Below are positions 1-8,867 of a stretch of 64,000 nt of DNA, piece after piece. The stretch comes from Pedobacter sp. KBW06 (GTDB taxonomy: Bacteria > Bacteroidota > Bacteroidia > Sphingobacteriales > Sphingobacteriaceae). How positions within the stretch are numbered: the first letter of the stretch is position 1; every line of letters starts with the position of its first letter. The position numbers and the translations under genes were made by a program. Location: NCBI RefSeq assembly GCF_003852525.1, contig NZ_QAJL01000005.1:98853-162852 (forward strand), in the 5' to 3' direction. The notes under the pieces are model-generated. The model was not told where the DNA came from, made no database searches, and saw nothing but the letters and a program-made list of their open reading frames with translations.

Positions 1-141
1 AAAGCGAGACTAGAAGGGAAATTAGAAGGGAAATTAGAAGGGAAATTCGAAATCGCTATAAATCTCAAAAAAGAAGGTATGTCAGCTGAATTGATTGCTG
101 AAACTACCGGTCTTTCCGTCGAAGAAGTAGAAAAATTATAA
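1..141 (+). CDS. C-terminal tail of Rpn/PD-(D/E)XK-type nuclease-transposase (5' truncated)
   Basis: An open frame enters from the left edge and ends at the TAA at 139-141, giving 46 residues. The tail contains GKLEGKLEGKLEGK, encoded by a 12-bp unit repeated about three times, followed by a short helix-turn-helix-like end (GMSAELIAETTGLSVEEVEKL split around residues 26-46). This charged repeat and final helix are typical of the C-terminus of Rpn family recombination-promoting nucleases/putative transposases of Bacteroidota. The nuclease core lies outside the window, so the family call rests on the tail only. A strong terminator follows. Confidence 0.6.
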   Translation, partial: KARLEGKLEGKLEGKFEIAINLKKEGMSAELIAETTGLSVEEVEKL

Positions 142-170
142 AAACTGAACCCGAGATAGGGATTACATCA

Positions 171-208
171 AAAAAATGGGGCTAAGTTTTACTTTAGCCC
201 CATTTTTT
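171..208. terminator. Bidirectional rho-independent terminator
   Basis: A GC-containing stem (TGGGGCTAA paired with TTAGCCCCA) is flanked by an A-run on the left and a T-run on the right, with a loop of about 5 nt. It lies between the Rpn-type tail on the plus strand and efp on the minus strand and can serve both. Confidence 0.85.
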
Positions 209-228
209 ATAGTTATAAAATACTACCC

Positions 229-789
229 TTATTTTACGCGCTCCACATATTCTCCTGTGCGGGTATCTACTTTTACTTTATCACCCTGGTTTACAAACAA
301 AGGTACTTTTAGTTCCACACCATTTTCGGTAGTTACCATTTTCAAAGCACCTGAAGAAGTATCACCTTTAACAGCTGGTTCTGCGTAAGTAATTTCCAGT
401 TCCACAAAGTTTGGTGCCTGAGCCATGATTGGTTCTTCGCTTTCGAAAGAAACGATCACATCCATTCCTTCTTTTAGAAATCTTGCAGATGGTCCGAATA
501 ATGCTTTTGCAACGCTGAACTGCTCAAAAGAGACATTGTCCATTACTACAAAATAATCACCTTCTTCATATAGATATTGATAGTCATTAGTTTCTACACG
601 GCAAATTTCAACTGCCTCATCAGTTCCTAAACGGGCTTCTACAATTTTGCCTGTTTTAATATTGCGAAATTTTCCCAAGTAGAAAGCGCCACCTTTACCA
701 GGTGTACGGTGTAAGATTTCAGTAACTGATACCAGTTCGTTGTTGAAACGTAAAATATTTCCTACTTTAATTTCAGATGCCTTTGCCAT
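229..789 (-). CDS. efp: Elongation factor P
   Basis: Translation elongation factor P relieves ribosomes stalled at polyproline stretches. The 186-residue protein begins MAKASEIKVGN, the usual EF-P start; an upstream in-frame ATG would add ten non-conserved residues, so the start at 789 is preferred. The N-terminal KOW-like domain carries the tip loop TPGKGGAF with Lys32 at the position that is modified or contacts the P-site tRNA in other EF-Ps. Two OB-type domains follow, ending in the conserved GDKVKVDTRTGEYVERV. No epmA/epmB modification genes are near. It shares the bidirectional terminator downstream. Confidence 0.97.
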   Translation of the reverse strand: MAKASEIKVGNILRFNNELVSVTEILHRTPGKGGAFYLGKFRNIKTGKIVEARLGTDEAVEICRVETNDYQYLYEEGDYFVVMDNVSFEQFSVAKALFGPSARFLKEGMDVIVSFESEEPIMAQAPNFVELEITYAEPAVKGDTSSGALKMVTTENGVELKVPLFVNQGDKVKVDTRTGEYVERVK

Positions 790-947
790 AAAAATATAAA
801 TTGTAAAATTTGAGCCCAAATATATAAGCTTTTTTGAATACTTATATATCCATTCCTCATTCCTGATGGTTATTAAATTTTAAGTAATTCATTTTTTGTC
901 AGTTATGTTGACTGAGTGAATTGTTTGTTCATGATCTGATCGCTCAT

Positions 948-3632
948 TTAAGCGATTTCAAATTGGTATACCCCCGCTGCAAGTGTAAGCTTCGGCGCAA
1001 TAACCTTCCCGTTTTGGTATACTTTTTTACCCGGTGTTACCGGAAAATTAACTATTGCATCTGAATTGGCCGGAATGGTAACTGTATAAATCACCTTGTT
1101 TCCTGATCTTTTCCAGGCTGATATAATTTTACCATAAGGTCCTTCATGTTCTGCTGTGAAATGCTCCAGTCCCGATACAAAGTTAGGGCGGAGCTGGATG
1201 CGCTTAAAGCCAGGATGCTGCTCATCCGGATGGATCCCACCCAGTCCCTTAAAGAACCAGCCACCGATTTCCCCGAACATCATATGGTTTAAAGAGATGT
1301 CCCTTTCCGCCTTGATGTCCCAGTTTTCATAAAGGGTAGTGGCCCCGTTTACAATCCACCATCCCCAGGAAGGGTAGGTGTCCTGTGCGGCCAGCTTATA
1401 GGCAGTTTCTGCCTGTCCATTCTCGCTAAGGGCATTCAATATCGCTTTCGCGCCGAGGACCCCAACATCCAGGTGCATGCCATCTGCCGCAACCCTTTTG
1501 GCCAGGTTTTCTGCAACTTTGAGTTTAAGTGCTTCCGGTACGAGCCCCCATTGCAGGGCAACGCTCAGTTCGGTTTGTACTCCCGAAGCGTAAATCCCCG
1601 TTTCGGCATTGAAATATTTGTCATTAATAGAGGTCCTGATCTTTTCAGCGAGCGCAAGGTAATGCTCATAATCCGCCTGTTTATTCAGCAGTTTGGCCGT
1701 TTTATAAAGGATGGTTGCATCTACGAAATAATAAGTGGAAGAAGTATACTCCAGGTCTGATTTTGATTTTACCGGCACCCAATCCCCTCGACCAAACGTA
1801 GTCAGGCCATTCGGACTGATTTGTGTGAGGTAATCCACATACTTTTTCATACTCCCGTAGCTGTCTGCAAGCAGCTGACTGTCCCCGTAGAAAAGATAGA
1901 TGTTCCATGGGATGATGGCTATTGTACTGGTCCAGTCGGTTCCGTTTGCTGTTCCATAACCCCAGCCTCCGGTAGGAATAATATCCGGTAATACGCCATT
2001 GGGCTTTTGTTCATCCCTGTGGTCTGCCAGCCATTTCTCATAAACCGTGATCCCGTCGAAATTAAACAGGCCTGTTTCTATGGCGAAATGTCCATCACCC
2101 GTCCAGCCATTCTTCTCCCGTTGCGGGCAGTCGGTAGGATAGCCCATAAGGTTAGATAAATAAGAATTGTTGGTTGCCCACCACAAGCGGTCTATTAATG
2201 GATTAGAAGAGCTGATTTTGCCTTTTGGCGCCACATCACTATGCATAAAGTAACCGGTAATGCTTTCCTTGTTCAGTGCTATGGCTTTACTACTGGTCAC
2301 TTCTACATACTGAAAGCCTTTATAGTTAAATTTAGGCATGAATTCCAGTTCCCCTTTTCCCGATAAGGTGATGATGTCGGTTTGAAAAGGATCGGTCTGA
2401 TCTTTGGGACGGTAGTATACATCAATATTGGAAAGGTCAACCCTGCCATTGGCATACAGGCGTTCCCCATGTTTCAAACGAATTATAGTGCCTTCAGGTC
2501 CCTTAACCCTGATTTTGCTGACACCGGATATATTCTGGCCAAGGTCAAAAACATAAGTCGTATCGTTGAACTTTTTCATCGATTTAACCGGGATCTCCTT
2601 CACATTCCGGATCGGCTGCATGGCCTGACTGACCACTAGATCTGAAGGTGCTTTCCTGATGACAACCCGTTCCCATTTGCGGTCGTCAAAATCTGCGGTA
2701 TTCCATCCCGGTTGTTCCAGACGGAAATCATAATGCTCGGCAGTATAAATGTTATTCGATATAACGGGACTTAAACTGGTTTTCCAGTCCTGACCCGAAG
2801 TAATCACTGCAGTGCTTCCATCGGTATAAGTTATTCTCAGGTCCATACAAAAGGCCGGTCTTGCCCTCCAGGCCGCTTTATCAAAATTCCAGACCGCGAT
2901 GGCCTGGTGGTTGTACCAGCCATTTCCCAGAAGTACACCAATTGCATTGCTGCCTTTTTTCAACTGGGCAGTCACGTCGTAGGAGACGTATAAATTTCTT
3001 TTGTCAAAACGGGTATACATCGGGTCGAGGCGGTGATTGCCCACCTTTTTGCCATTCAGGTACAACTCGTATAATCCGGCAGCAGCGATATAGGCACGGG
3101 CAGATTTAACCTGCTTTGAAGGTTCAAATGTTTTCCTGAAATAAGGGGCAGGACGTTTATTGACATCCTTTCCATCGCTGATCCAGGCACCTTTCCAATG
3201 GTCTGCCGTCATCATACCGGTTTCAAAACTCGCAACCGGTGCATTACCTGCTAATTTTCCATCTTTGTCCCAGAGCTCTACTGTCCAGAAATATTTGGTA
3301 AACGCGTTCAGGGGTTCACCAGCATAGTTGAGCAGCGCAATTGCGGAATTTGTTTTCCCTGAATCCCAGGAATTCCCTTTCTTTTTACTGACGGCTGCCG
3401 AATCCTTTCCAACCACAATTCGATAAGCTGTTTGCTGAGCACCCTGACGTGAATCGGTCATCAGCCAGGATAAACGTGGTTTTAAAGCATCAATGCCTAT
3501 TGGATTGACGAGGTATTCACATTGTAAGGCGCCAGGTTTAGCCGTCAGTGGGCCTTTTGTCTGTCCGGTTGATGGTAAGGTAAACAGGATCGGAAGGAAC
3601 AAGGAAAGGGATTTCTTGAAATAAAGGTTCAT
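948..3632 (-). CDS. Alpha-L-rhamnosidase (GH78 family)
   Basis: A glycoside hydrolase that removes terminal alpha-L-rhamnose from glycans or glycosides, probably in the periplasm or at the cell surface. The preferred ATG at 3632 gives 894 residues with a signal peptide of about 24 residues (MNLYFKKSLSLFLPILF..). An upstream TTG would place extra residues before it. N-terminal beta-sandwich domains are followed by an (alpha/alpha)6 barrel. Around residue 500 sits DCPQREKNGWTGDGH, the GH78 acid-residue region, and the C-terminal part has GEIGGWFFKGLGGIHPDE. It is the last gene of the rhamnose locus, has its own operator copy at 3689-3703, and is separated from susD by a terminator, so it is an independent member of the regulon. 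Confidence 0.93.
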   Translation of the reverse strand: MNLYFKKSLSLFLPILFTLPSTGQTKGPLTAKPGALQCEYLVNPIGIDALKPRLSWLMTDSRQGAQQTAYRIVVGKDSAAVSKKKGNSWDSGKTNSAIALLNYAGEPLNAFTKYFWTVELWDKDGKLAGNAPVASFETGMMTADHWKGAWISDGKDVNKRPAPYFRKTFEPSKQVKSARAYIAAAGLYELYLNGKKVGNHRLDPMYTRFDKRNLYVSYDVTAQLKKGSNAIGVLLGNGWYNHQAIAVWNFDKAAWRARPAFCMDLRITYTDGSTAVITSGQDWKTSLSPVISNNIYTAEHYDFRLEQPGWNTADFDDRKWERVVIRKAPSDLVVSQAMQPIRNVKEIPVKSMKKFNDTTYVFDLGQNISGVSKIRVKGPEGTIIRLKHGERLYANGRVDLSNIDVYYRPKDQTDPFQTDIITLSGKGELEFMPKFNYKGFQYVEVTSSKAIALNKESITGYFMHSDVAPKGKISSSNPLIDRLWWATNNSYLSNLMGYPTDCPQREKNGWTGDGHFAIETGLFNFDGITVYEKWLADHRDEQKPNGVLPDIIPTGGWGYGTANGTDWTSTIAIIPWNIYLFYGDSQLLADSYGSMKKYVDYLTQISPNGLTTFGRGDWVPVKSKSDLEYTSSTYYFVDATILYKTAKLLNKQADYEHYLALAEKIRTSINDKYFNAETGIYASGVQTELSVALQWGLVPEALKLKVAENLAKRVAADGMHLDVGVLGAKAILNALSENGQAETAYKLAAQDTYPSWGWWIVNGATTLYENWDIKAERDISLNHMMFGEIGGWFFKGLGGIHPDEQHPGFKRIQLRPNFVSGLEHFTAEHEGPYGKIISAWKRSGNKVIYTVTIPANSDAIVNFPVTPGKKVYQNGKVIAPKLTLAAGVYQFEIA

Positions 3633-3688
3633 CAGTATAAAGTTAGGTGTTATTTTACAATAATAAATCCCCTGACGATGATTAGCAA

Positions 3689-3703
3689 CCTGTACTGTCC
3701 TGT
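3689..3703 (-). promoter_or_regulatory. Rhamnose regulon operator, copy 1
   Basis: Minus-strand sequence ACAGGACAGTACAGG: two ACAGG units exactly 10 bp apart. It ends directly against a TTG that lies 20 nt before TATTATTG, a near match to the Bacteroidota -33/-7 promoter (TTG-N19-TAnnTTTG). It is 57 bp upstream of the rhamnosidase start. The same 15-mer occurs upstream of susC and rhaT. Confidence 0.7.
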
Positions 3704-3753
3704 GATGTGCCTGATTTATGACCTGAAGAGGCAATTGGATATGGTATCGTTAC

Positions 3754-3787
3754 AAAAAATGCTGACAGTCGCCACAACTGCCAGCAT
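3754..3787 (-). terminator. Terminator after susD
   Basis: On the minus strand ATGCTGGCAGT pairs with ACTGTCAGCAT around a 7-nt loop and is followed by a run of T. It closes the susCD unit before the rhamnosidase promoter. Confidence 0.85.
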
Positions 3788-3817
3788 AATTAACCTAAAA
3801 AGAGAGCGCTAATGTTT

Positions 3818-5335
3818 TTACTGAGGGTTCTGCGGTAAATTATCGAGGGTAACCTCCCGTTGGGGGATTGGCAGTAAGAGTTTGTTTTGCGTAGGCTGGT
3901 AAGATCCCGCAGGGAACTGACTTGGATTTTTGGCAATCTCCCTTTGCCCATGAGCAGTCAATACCGGTATTGCTGTACCTGTCCGGACAAGGTCATACCA
4001 GCGGTGATTTTCAAAAGCAAGCTCTACTTTGCGTTCCTGATCCATCGCGGTTCTGAATTCTGTCTGACTGCCGATGCTGAGCGTAGGAATTGGGTTTCCA
4101 AAGCTCTTGGCCGCAAGCCCGGCACGTCTTCTGACCTGGTTGAGTAAACCAAAGGCTTCTCCATCGGGTACAAATCCCTGCTCGTTTAAACATTCCGCGA
4201 TCATCAGCATGACATCAGCATAGCGGATCACAGGGAAGTTAACATTCGTCTGGCCCGGCTGTACAAAACCCTGGTTGTATTTTTTGACGTAAGGCACTGC
4301 CACAAAGCCAGAGCCGCTGTTAAAACCTTCAGCCAAAGAAACGTCCTTACGTAAATCGCCAGGCTCATAAGCCGCAATCAGGTCGGTAGTTGGCGTGTTC
4401 CAGCCACTGTTAAAGTTGAGGTTTGTTCCCGGATCATTGGTTACAGCCGTACCTGAGTTGAAGGGGGCAAACTGATACATGAAATTACTCGACAAGTTTG
4501 TACCTGCTGTTGAATAATACTGGATCTCAAATATAGATTCCGCATTGTTCTTGTTCGTAGTAAGGAAAATGTCTTTATAAGCAGATAACAGACTATATCC
4601 GGTCACTTTTCTCAATGCAATCAAGGCATCTCCAAACTTTTTCTGTGTCATGTACACTTCTCCAAGGAGGGCATTTGCGGCACCTTTTGAGACGCGTCCT
4701 TTTTCAGAAGCAGGATAACTGCCCGCCTCAGGTAAAGCATTGGCGGCATCCGTCAGGTCTGTGATGATCTGGTTATAAACTTCATCTACTGAAGCCCTGC
4801 CTTTTGAAGGTGCCTGCGTCGGGGATTTGATCGCTTCCAGACGTAAAGGGACCCCGCCAAATTGCCTCACGAGATTGAAATAATGAAAAGCACGGAGAAA
4901 CTTAACTTCTCCTGTGGCCTGAGTTTTGGACGCATCCGGCATGTCAATTCTGCCGACATTGTTCAAGACATCGTTACAGCGGGAAATGGCTACATAACAA
5001 TCTCTCCAGTAGTCCTGAATCAGGGTATTGGTAGCGCTTACCAAAAGCTGATCTACCAGTTCTCTGTTTTCCTGGCCCCTTTGTGGTGCATTGTACTGGA
5101 AGGTGGTATTGTCTGAACGCATTTCGCCAAACACCCAATAACTAAAGGTTCCCATTCCACGTAAGCTGCTATAGGCACCCACAACACCTTGTTTAAGGTC
5201 TGATTCTGTTTTCCAGAAATTGGCATCTGTTAAGCCGGATTCCGGTTCCTGATTTAAAAAGCTCTTTTTACATCCTCCAAATGAAATGGCGATGGAAAGG
5301 AGCGCCAGGAATATATATTTCGATTGAGTTCTCAT
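3818..5335 (-). CDS. SusD/RagB-family outer-membrane glycan-binding lipoprotein
   Basis: The surface lipoprotein partner of the SusC-type porin; it captures oligosaccharides and acts as a lid on the transporter. The 505-residue protein has a lipoprotein signal ending at Cys22 (SFGGCKKSF) followed by the usual SusD start (LNQEPESGLTDANFWKTESD). Tetratricopeptide-like helices and the RagB/SusD C-terminal region (VRRRAGL, ENHRWYDLVRTG, LLPIPQREV) are present. It lies 18 bp after susC. The context with rhamnosidase and rhamnose catabolic genes points to rhamnose-containing glycans as the ligand, which is inference. Confidence 0.95.
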   Translation of the reverse strand: MRTQSKYIFLALLSIAISFGGCKKSFLNQEPESGLTDANFWKTESDLKQGVVGAYSSLRGMGTFSYWVFGEMRSDNTTFQYNAPQRGQENRELVDQLLVSATNTLIQDYWRDCYVAISRCNDVLNNVGRIDMPDASKTQATGEVKFLRAFHYFNLVRQFGGVPLRLEAIKSPTQAPSKGRASVDEVYNQIITDLTDAANALPEAGSYPASEKGRVSKGAANALLGEVYMTQKKFGDALIALRKVTGYSLLSAYKDIFLTTNKNNAESIFEIQYYSTAGTNLSSNFMYQFAPFNSGTAVTNDPGTNLNFNSGWNTPTTDLIAAYEPGDLRKDVSLAEGFNSGSGFVAVPYVKKYNQGFVQPGQTNVNFPVIRYADVMLMIAECLNEQGFVPDGEAFGLLNQVRRRAGLAAKSFGNPIPTLSIGSQTEFRTAMDQERKVELAFENHRWYDLVRTGTAIPVLTAHGQREIAKNPSQFPAGSYQPTQNKLLLPIPQREVTLDNLPQNPQ

Positions 5336-5353
5336 TGTTAAATTCTTTAAAGG

Positions 5354-8300
5354 TTAAAAAGTCATGTTAATTCCTGCGGTAATGACTCTTGGCAGCGGAT
5401 AACTGGTGAAATCGCGTCCCGGAGTGAGCACAGAAAAACCATCATTGGTACTGGCCTGAGGATTCGCACCGCTGTACTTGCTGAAGGTCACGAGATTCTG
5501 TACGCTGCCGTATAAGCGGAGCCCCTTGATGAACCTGGAGTTGCTGATGAACTTTTGCTTGAAGTTGTAGCCTAAGGTGACATTCTGGATGCGCATGAAA
5601 CTGGCATCTTCTATCCATTGGGAGTTGACTTCACGATAAAGCGTTCTGCCGTTTACTGTGGTAGGCACGAGACCATCACCAGGGTTGGAAGGAGACCTGA
5701 ATCTGTTTAATACTTTACGGTCTACATTGAACACACCGTCGATATTGGTTAAGAATTCATTCCCGGTTTTCATGATTTGTCCGCCTTGTGAACCGATGAT
5801 CAGGACTGTCAGGTCGAAATTTTGATAACCGAAGTTATTGGTGATTCCGTAGTTGAAATCGGGCTGTGCGTTTCCGATCACAGTGAAATCTTTAACCGCT
5901 TCAATCACGCCATTGCCATCGATATCCTTGTATCTCACTGAGCCGACTATAGAAGAATTGTGTTTTGGCTGACTGGCAAGTTCAGCTGCGTTTTGGTAAA
6001 TGCCATCAAATACAAATCCGAAGAATTGCCCCAAAGGTTTTCCAACCTGACTGATGTGGGTATAATTACCCTCACCACTGCGTCCGCTGTAGATGGGTGC
6101 GTTGTTGTTCCCCGGGTTGAGTTCTAAAACGATGTTCCGGTTAAAGCTGATATTGAAATTCGTGTTCCAGGTGAATGCACCGGTCAGGTTTTTGGAAGTC
6201 AGTCCAAATTCAAAACCCCGGTTTCTCACTTTCCCCAGGTTTACGGTAGCTGCAGAGAATCCTGAGGCAAGGGGAAGTTCAACATTCAAAAGCAGGGAGC
6301 TGGTGATGCGGTTGTAGAAATCTGCGGTCAGGTTCAGCCTGCTGTTAAACACGGAGAAATCCAGTCCTAAATCAAATTCATCTGAATTTTCCCAGGTCAG
6401 GTTTTCATTGGCAATCGATCCCGATGCCCGGCCACTGGCGAGTTGTCCGCCAAAGGAGTAATTTGCAGATCCTATTCCGGAAGCATAGGAATAATTACCG
6501 ATGTTAAAATTACCTGTACGGCCATAAGTGGTCCTTAACTTCAGGTCGCTGATCCATTTTACATTTTTAAGGAACTCCTCTTCGGAAACCCTCCAGGCAA
6601 ATGCACCTGATGGAAAGATTCCGTAACGAACGCTGGCACCAAAACGCGAAGAGCCGTCAGAACGAATGGTACCGGTGAGCAGGTACCTGTCTTTAAAGGT
6701 ATAGTTTACCCTGGCAAGGTAGGAGATAAGTGACCATTTTTCTACCCCTGCACTTGCGCCATTGAGTAATGTGGAAGCATTAATCGTTTTAATAAGATCA
6801 TCCGGGTAATTTGTTGCCCCAAAAGAATATCCGTTATACCGTTCTTTCTGTGCGGTATATCCGACAATTGCATTGATCCGGTGGTCCTTGCCAAAACTCT
6901 TGTCGTAACCCAGTGTAAACTCTGAAAGCCAGTTGGTATTGGTGTTCTGCGCGGTATTGGAGCTGGGTATAGAAAGATTTGGTTTTTGGTTTCCGGTTTC
7001 ACCGATCACAAAAGTCGGACTGAATGCAAAGGAGCTGTTATTGGTGTAGTCCAGGTTAAAGCTGTACTTTGCTTTCAAACCATCAATGATCTGGTATTCC
7101 GCAAAAGCAGTGGCAAGACCTCTGAAATAATTGGCTTTGGTACCTGAAAACTCCAGGGTATTTAATGGATTTCCTGCGCCTATAGCACCGGGTGAGGTGA
7201 TAAAAACAGTTCTTTTTCCTGCTGCATCCGTAACCGGAACCAGCGGGCTAAGCCAAAGTGCACGGGTCAGCACATCCCTTTGTCCGGATTCAAATCCACT
7301 CCGGTTCTGTGTACCGCCACTTGGGGCGAGGCTAATGCCTAGCTTAATTTTTTTACTCAGCTCGGATTCAAGGTTGAAATTTACAGAATAGCGTTTGTAG
7401 TCGGTATACCTTACTGTTCCTTCCTGCTCCAGTCTGTTGATGGAAGCGGAGTATTTTGTTTGTTCAGATCCTCCTCTGATGCTTGCGTCGATACTGTTTT
7501 GCATCGCTGTGCGCAATACGGCATCGTACCAGTTGGTGCCTTCACCGTATTGGGAAGGGTTTCTGAATTCTGCCGGGATATCATTGTCTGTGGCAACCAA
7601 ACCTCTGGAAGCAAAATCATCGGTGATGATGTCTTTTCTGAATTGCGCATATTCCGTACCATTAAGCACCTGAGGGCGGCCTTTTTGAGGGACCTGCTGA
7701 CTGCCGATGTAACTGTTTACACTGACTACCGGAATACCGGCTTTCCCTTTTTTGGTCGTGATGACAATCACTCCGTTGGAGCCTCTGGAGCCATATATTG
7801 CAGTGGATGATGCGTCTTTTAAAACGGTTACTGATTCGATATCATCGGGGCTCAGGACGTTCAGCGGATTGTAACTCTGGCCACCTGTGTTTGAGATCGC
7901 GAAACCATCCACCACGAATAAAGGACTATTGGATGCACCGATAGAACCGGCACCTCTGACCTGTATGTTTACTCCGCCACCTGGCGCACCGGTTGGGGTA
8001 CTGATCTGGACACCCGCAATTTGTCCGACCATTTTCTGGTCGATGGAGCTTACAGGTAAGTCTTTAATCTGCGAGGCCGAAATGCTGGAAACAGAACCGG
8101 TGAGGTCTTTCTTCTGAGTTGTCCCGTAACCGATTACGATTACTTCAGACAACTGGTCGTTCTGAGCAGAAAGCGCCACATTGATCTGGCTGTTGTCAGC
8201 TATGGTCAATTCTTTGCTGGCATAACCAATATAGCTGAAAACAAGGACAGATCCTCTGGCTGCTTCCAGGGCAAAGCTTCCGCTGGTATTGGTTACTGTT

Positions 8301-8479
8301 CCTGTTGCTGTGTTTTTAACTTTAACAGAGACGCCGGGAAGCGGTCCTCCGTCGCTAAGGTCTGTCACCTTTCCCGTAATTTTTAAATTCTGTGCATAAA
8401 TGAAAGTGCTGAGAAGGCACAGACCGCACATGAGGCCTATTCCTTTTTTTAATAGCCCGGTTAAATTTTTCTTTTTCAT
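5354..8479 (-). CDS. SusC/RagA-family TonB-dependent outer-membrane transporter
   Basis: The TonB-driven outer-membrane importer of the polysaccharide uptake pair. The 1041-residue protein has a signal peptide (to about residue 29), a carboxypeptidase-regulatory-like beta-sandwich (ITGKVTDLSDGGPLPGVSVKV), the SusC box region (VIVIGYGTTQKKDLTGSVS), a plug domain (GVQISTPTGAPGG, VRGAGSIGASNSPLFVVDGF) and a 22-strand barrel ending in an aromatic residue. It lacks an N-terminal STN domain, so it is not expected to signal to an anti-sigma factor; this agrees with control by a cytoplasmic regulator through the operator at 8585-8599. Confidence 0.96.
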   Translation of the reverse strand: MKKKNLTGLLKKGIGLMCGLCLLSTFIYAQNLKITGKVTDLSDGGPLPGVSVKVKNTATGTVTNTSGSFALEAARGSVLVFSYIGYASKELTIADNSQINVALSAQNDQLSEVIVIGYGTTQKKDLTGSVSSISASQIKDLPVSSIDQKMVGQIAGVQISTPTGAPGGGVNIQVRGAGSIGASNSPLFVVDGFAISNTGGQSYNPLNVLSPDDIESVTVLKDASSTAIYGSRGSNGVIVITTKKGKAGIPVVSVNSYIGSQQVPQKGRPQVLNGTEYAQFRKDIITDDFASRGLVATDNDIPAEFRNPSQYGEGTNWYDAVLRTAMQNSIDASIRGGSEQTKYSASINRLEQEGTVRYTDYKRYSVNFNLESELSKKIKLGISLAPSGGTQNRSGFESGQRDVLTRALWLSPLVPVTDAAGKRTVFITSPGAIGAGNPLNTLEFSGTKANYFRGLATAFAEYQIIDGLKAKYSFNLDYTNNSSFAFSPTFVIGETGNQKPNLSIPSSNTAQNTNTNWLSEFTLGYDKSFGKDHRINAIVGYTAQKERYNGYSFGATNYPDDLIKTINASTLLNGASAGVEKWSLISYLARVNYTFKDRYLLTGTIRSDGSSRFGASVRYGIFPSGAFAWRVSEEEFLKNVKWISDLKLRTTYGRTGNFNIGNYSYASGIGSANYSFGGQLASGRASGSIANENLTWENSDEFDLGLDFSVFNSRLNLTADFYNRITSSLLLNVELPLASGFSAATVNLGKVRNRGFEFGLTSKNLTGAFTWNTNFNISFNRNIVLELNPGNNNAPIYSGRSGEGNYTHISQVGKPLGQFFGFVFDGIYQNAAELASQPKHNSSIVGSVRYKDIDGNGVIEAVKDFTVIGNAQPDFNYGITNNFGYQNFDLTVLIIGSQGGQIMKTGNEFLTNIDGVFNVDRKVLNRFRSPSNPGDGLVPTTVNGRTLYREVNSQWIEDASFMRIQNVTLGYNFKQKFISNSRFIKGLRLYGSVQNLVTFSKYSGANPQASTNDGFSVLTPGRDFTSYPLPRVITAGINMTF

Positions 8480-8584
8480 GATGCTTTAATTTGGTTTGGT
8501 AAGTTTTTGTTCATTTTAACGATTTACTTGATGTTTAAACGGGGATGACAGGGCTAATCTCGTACATCAGATTTGCCCCGGCAA

Positions 8585-8599
8585 CCTGCACCGTCCTGC
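8585..8599 (-). promoter_or_regulatory. Rhamnose regulon operator, copy 2
   Basis: Minus-strand sequence GCAGGACGGTGCAGG, two GCAGG units 10 bp apart, immediately followed by TTGC as in copy 1. It precedes the susCD transcription unit. Confidence 0.7.
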
Positions 8600-8809
8600 A
8601 TGCAAGGCAAGTTCAATAGGGCATACAATGCCTGAATTATCCTGGTTTGGCTCAAGCTAAGGATAGGGGTTGGATGGGCCTGTTAGGGCTCATAGCCCCC
8701 TCAAACGTATTTAAGCAAGGGATGTTTTTTGGGAGAAAACAGGGATGGTGTAAAGCATCTTAAAGCGACAAGTACCACAATGACTGAGGAAAGGGAAAAC
8801 CTGCCCCAA

Positions 8810-8842
8810 AACAAAAAGGCCAGAAGATGAAATCTTCCGGCC
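8810..8842 (-). terminator. Terminator after the rhaT-rhaDE-rhaI-rhaB operon
   Basis: On the minus strand GGCCGGAAGA pairs with TCTTCTGGCC around a 5-nt loop and is followed by TTTTTGTTTT. It ends the catabolic operon 25 bp after the kinase stop. Confidence 0.9.
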
Positions 8843-8867
8843 AGAAGTCGCTTTAAAAGGCAGAGGA

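Larger units (their letters stand above)
8480..8867. other. Intergenic regulatory region upstream of susC
   Basis: This 388-bp stretch holds the rhaB terminator at its right end and a copy of the rhamnose operator about 106 bp before the susC start. I see no convincing short gene here; open frames on the minus strand run out of the kinase C-terminus and have no start signal or recognisable composition. Confidence 0.7.

Noticed and set aside
1..141. An insertion sequence at the left edge
   Set aside because: Only the tail of an Rpn-type protein is present; no terminal inverted repeat or target duplication can be seen within the window.
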